A model generated the notes under the pieces. That model searched no databases, was not told the origin of the DNA, and saw only the letters and a list, made by a program, of their open reading frames with translations. Below, one piece after another: positions 13,672 through 13,815 of a stretch of 13,815 nucleotides of DNA (positions are counted from its first letter, which is position 1; each line of letters begins with the position of its first letter). Both the position numbers and the translations under genes were made by a program. This DNA is from Gammaproteobacteria bacterium (GTDB lineage Bacteria > Pseudomonadota > Gammaproteobacteria > Enterobacterales > Kangiellaceae), in NCBI GenBank assembly GCA_013372875.1, contig JABXIW010000150.1, positions 1-13,815 of the forward strand, written 5' to 3'.

Positions 13672-13815
13672 CTAATTGCAATTAACACTAAATTTCACTT
13701 CTAGCGAACCTGAAGTATCTTCTCCAGATAATACACCTGATCCTTTGGCAGTTTTTCCTTCTTTTGCAAAGTTAGCGAGCTTACCAACACTGTAGGTTTT
13801 TCCATGATCAATAAT
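13672..13815 (-). CDS. 3' end of a minus-strand gene, unknown product (partial)
   Basis: An uninterrupted frame enters from the right edge and ends at a TAG stop at 13672-13674, giving the last 47 residues of a protein. The visible part has a Tyr-Ser-Val-Gly-Lys-Leu-Ala helix, a Gly/Ser-rich segment (Lys-Gly-Ser-Gly-Val-Leu-Ser-Gly) and a final strand Leu-Glu-Val-Lys-Phe-Ser-Val-Asn-Cys-Asn. This suggests a beta-rich domain with a cysteine near the end, which would suit an exported protein. It is too short for assignment. It converges with the 452-aa gene. Confidence 0.5.
   Translation of the reverse strand: MIDHGKTYSVGKLANFAKEGKTAKGSGVLSGEDTSGSLEVKFSVNCN

Overview
This window looks like an accessory island from an AT-rich marine gammaproteobacterium. 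A Vibrio, Shewanella or Pseudoalteromonas relative is an inference from base composition, protein style and gene neighbourhoods; no ribosomal or core gene is present to prove it. It carries two unrelated tyrosine recombinases, a family-B DNA polymerase, an AlpA/Xis-like DNA-binding protein, a WYL regulator, a HEPN-type protein and many small proteins I do not recognise. No tRNA or rRNA gene, CRISPR array or insertion sequence was seen.

Left block (1-2545). A 5'-truncated HEPN / multi-zinc-ribbon protein is followed 12 bases later by a 238-aa protein with a Tyr-Asp-Ser-Arg motif. The pair looks co-transcribed and could be a defence or toxin-type unit. A WYL-domain repressor-like gene converges on them and has its own terminator.

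Middle block (2546-7133), plus strand. A 274-bp control region full of inverted repeats separates the WYL gene from a secreted protein, a polytopic membrane protein and integrase 1. The integrase 1 ribosome-binding site lies inside a 14-bp hairpin. A clear terminator ends that unit. Two small soluble proteins follow, then a 361-bp non-coding stretch with three consecutive long stem-loops, then a lipoprotein/transmembrane coiled-coil protein.

Right block (7134-12228), minus strand. Integrase 2, an AlpA-like helix-turn-helix gene, a 166-aa unknown and a 906-aa family-B polymerase form one apparent operon, read from 12140 down to 7280. The polymerase keeps its 3'-5' exonuclease residues and its A, B and C polymerase motifs. 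A polymerase of this type and length encoded beside a tyrosine recombinase and an Xis-like gene, with no recognisable terminal protein, fits the pipolin type of mobile element, which encodes a primer-independent PolB. The element ends (att repeats) were not found, so the boundaries are open.

Right edge (12229-13815). A divergent 452-aa coiled-coil protein of unknown role is followed by the 3' end of a minus-strand gene that runs off the window.

The main points of interest are the pipolin-like replication/integration module, the stem-loop cluster at 6182-6463, the hairpins directly in front of integrase 1 and the polymerase, and an eight-G tract inside the polymerase gene.
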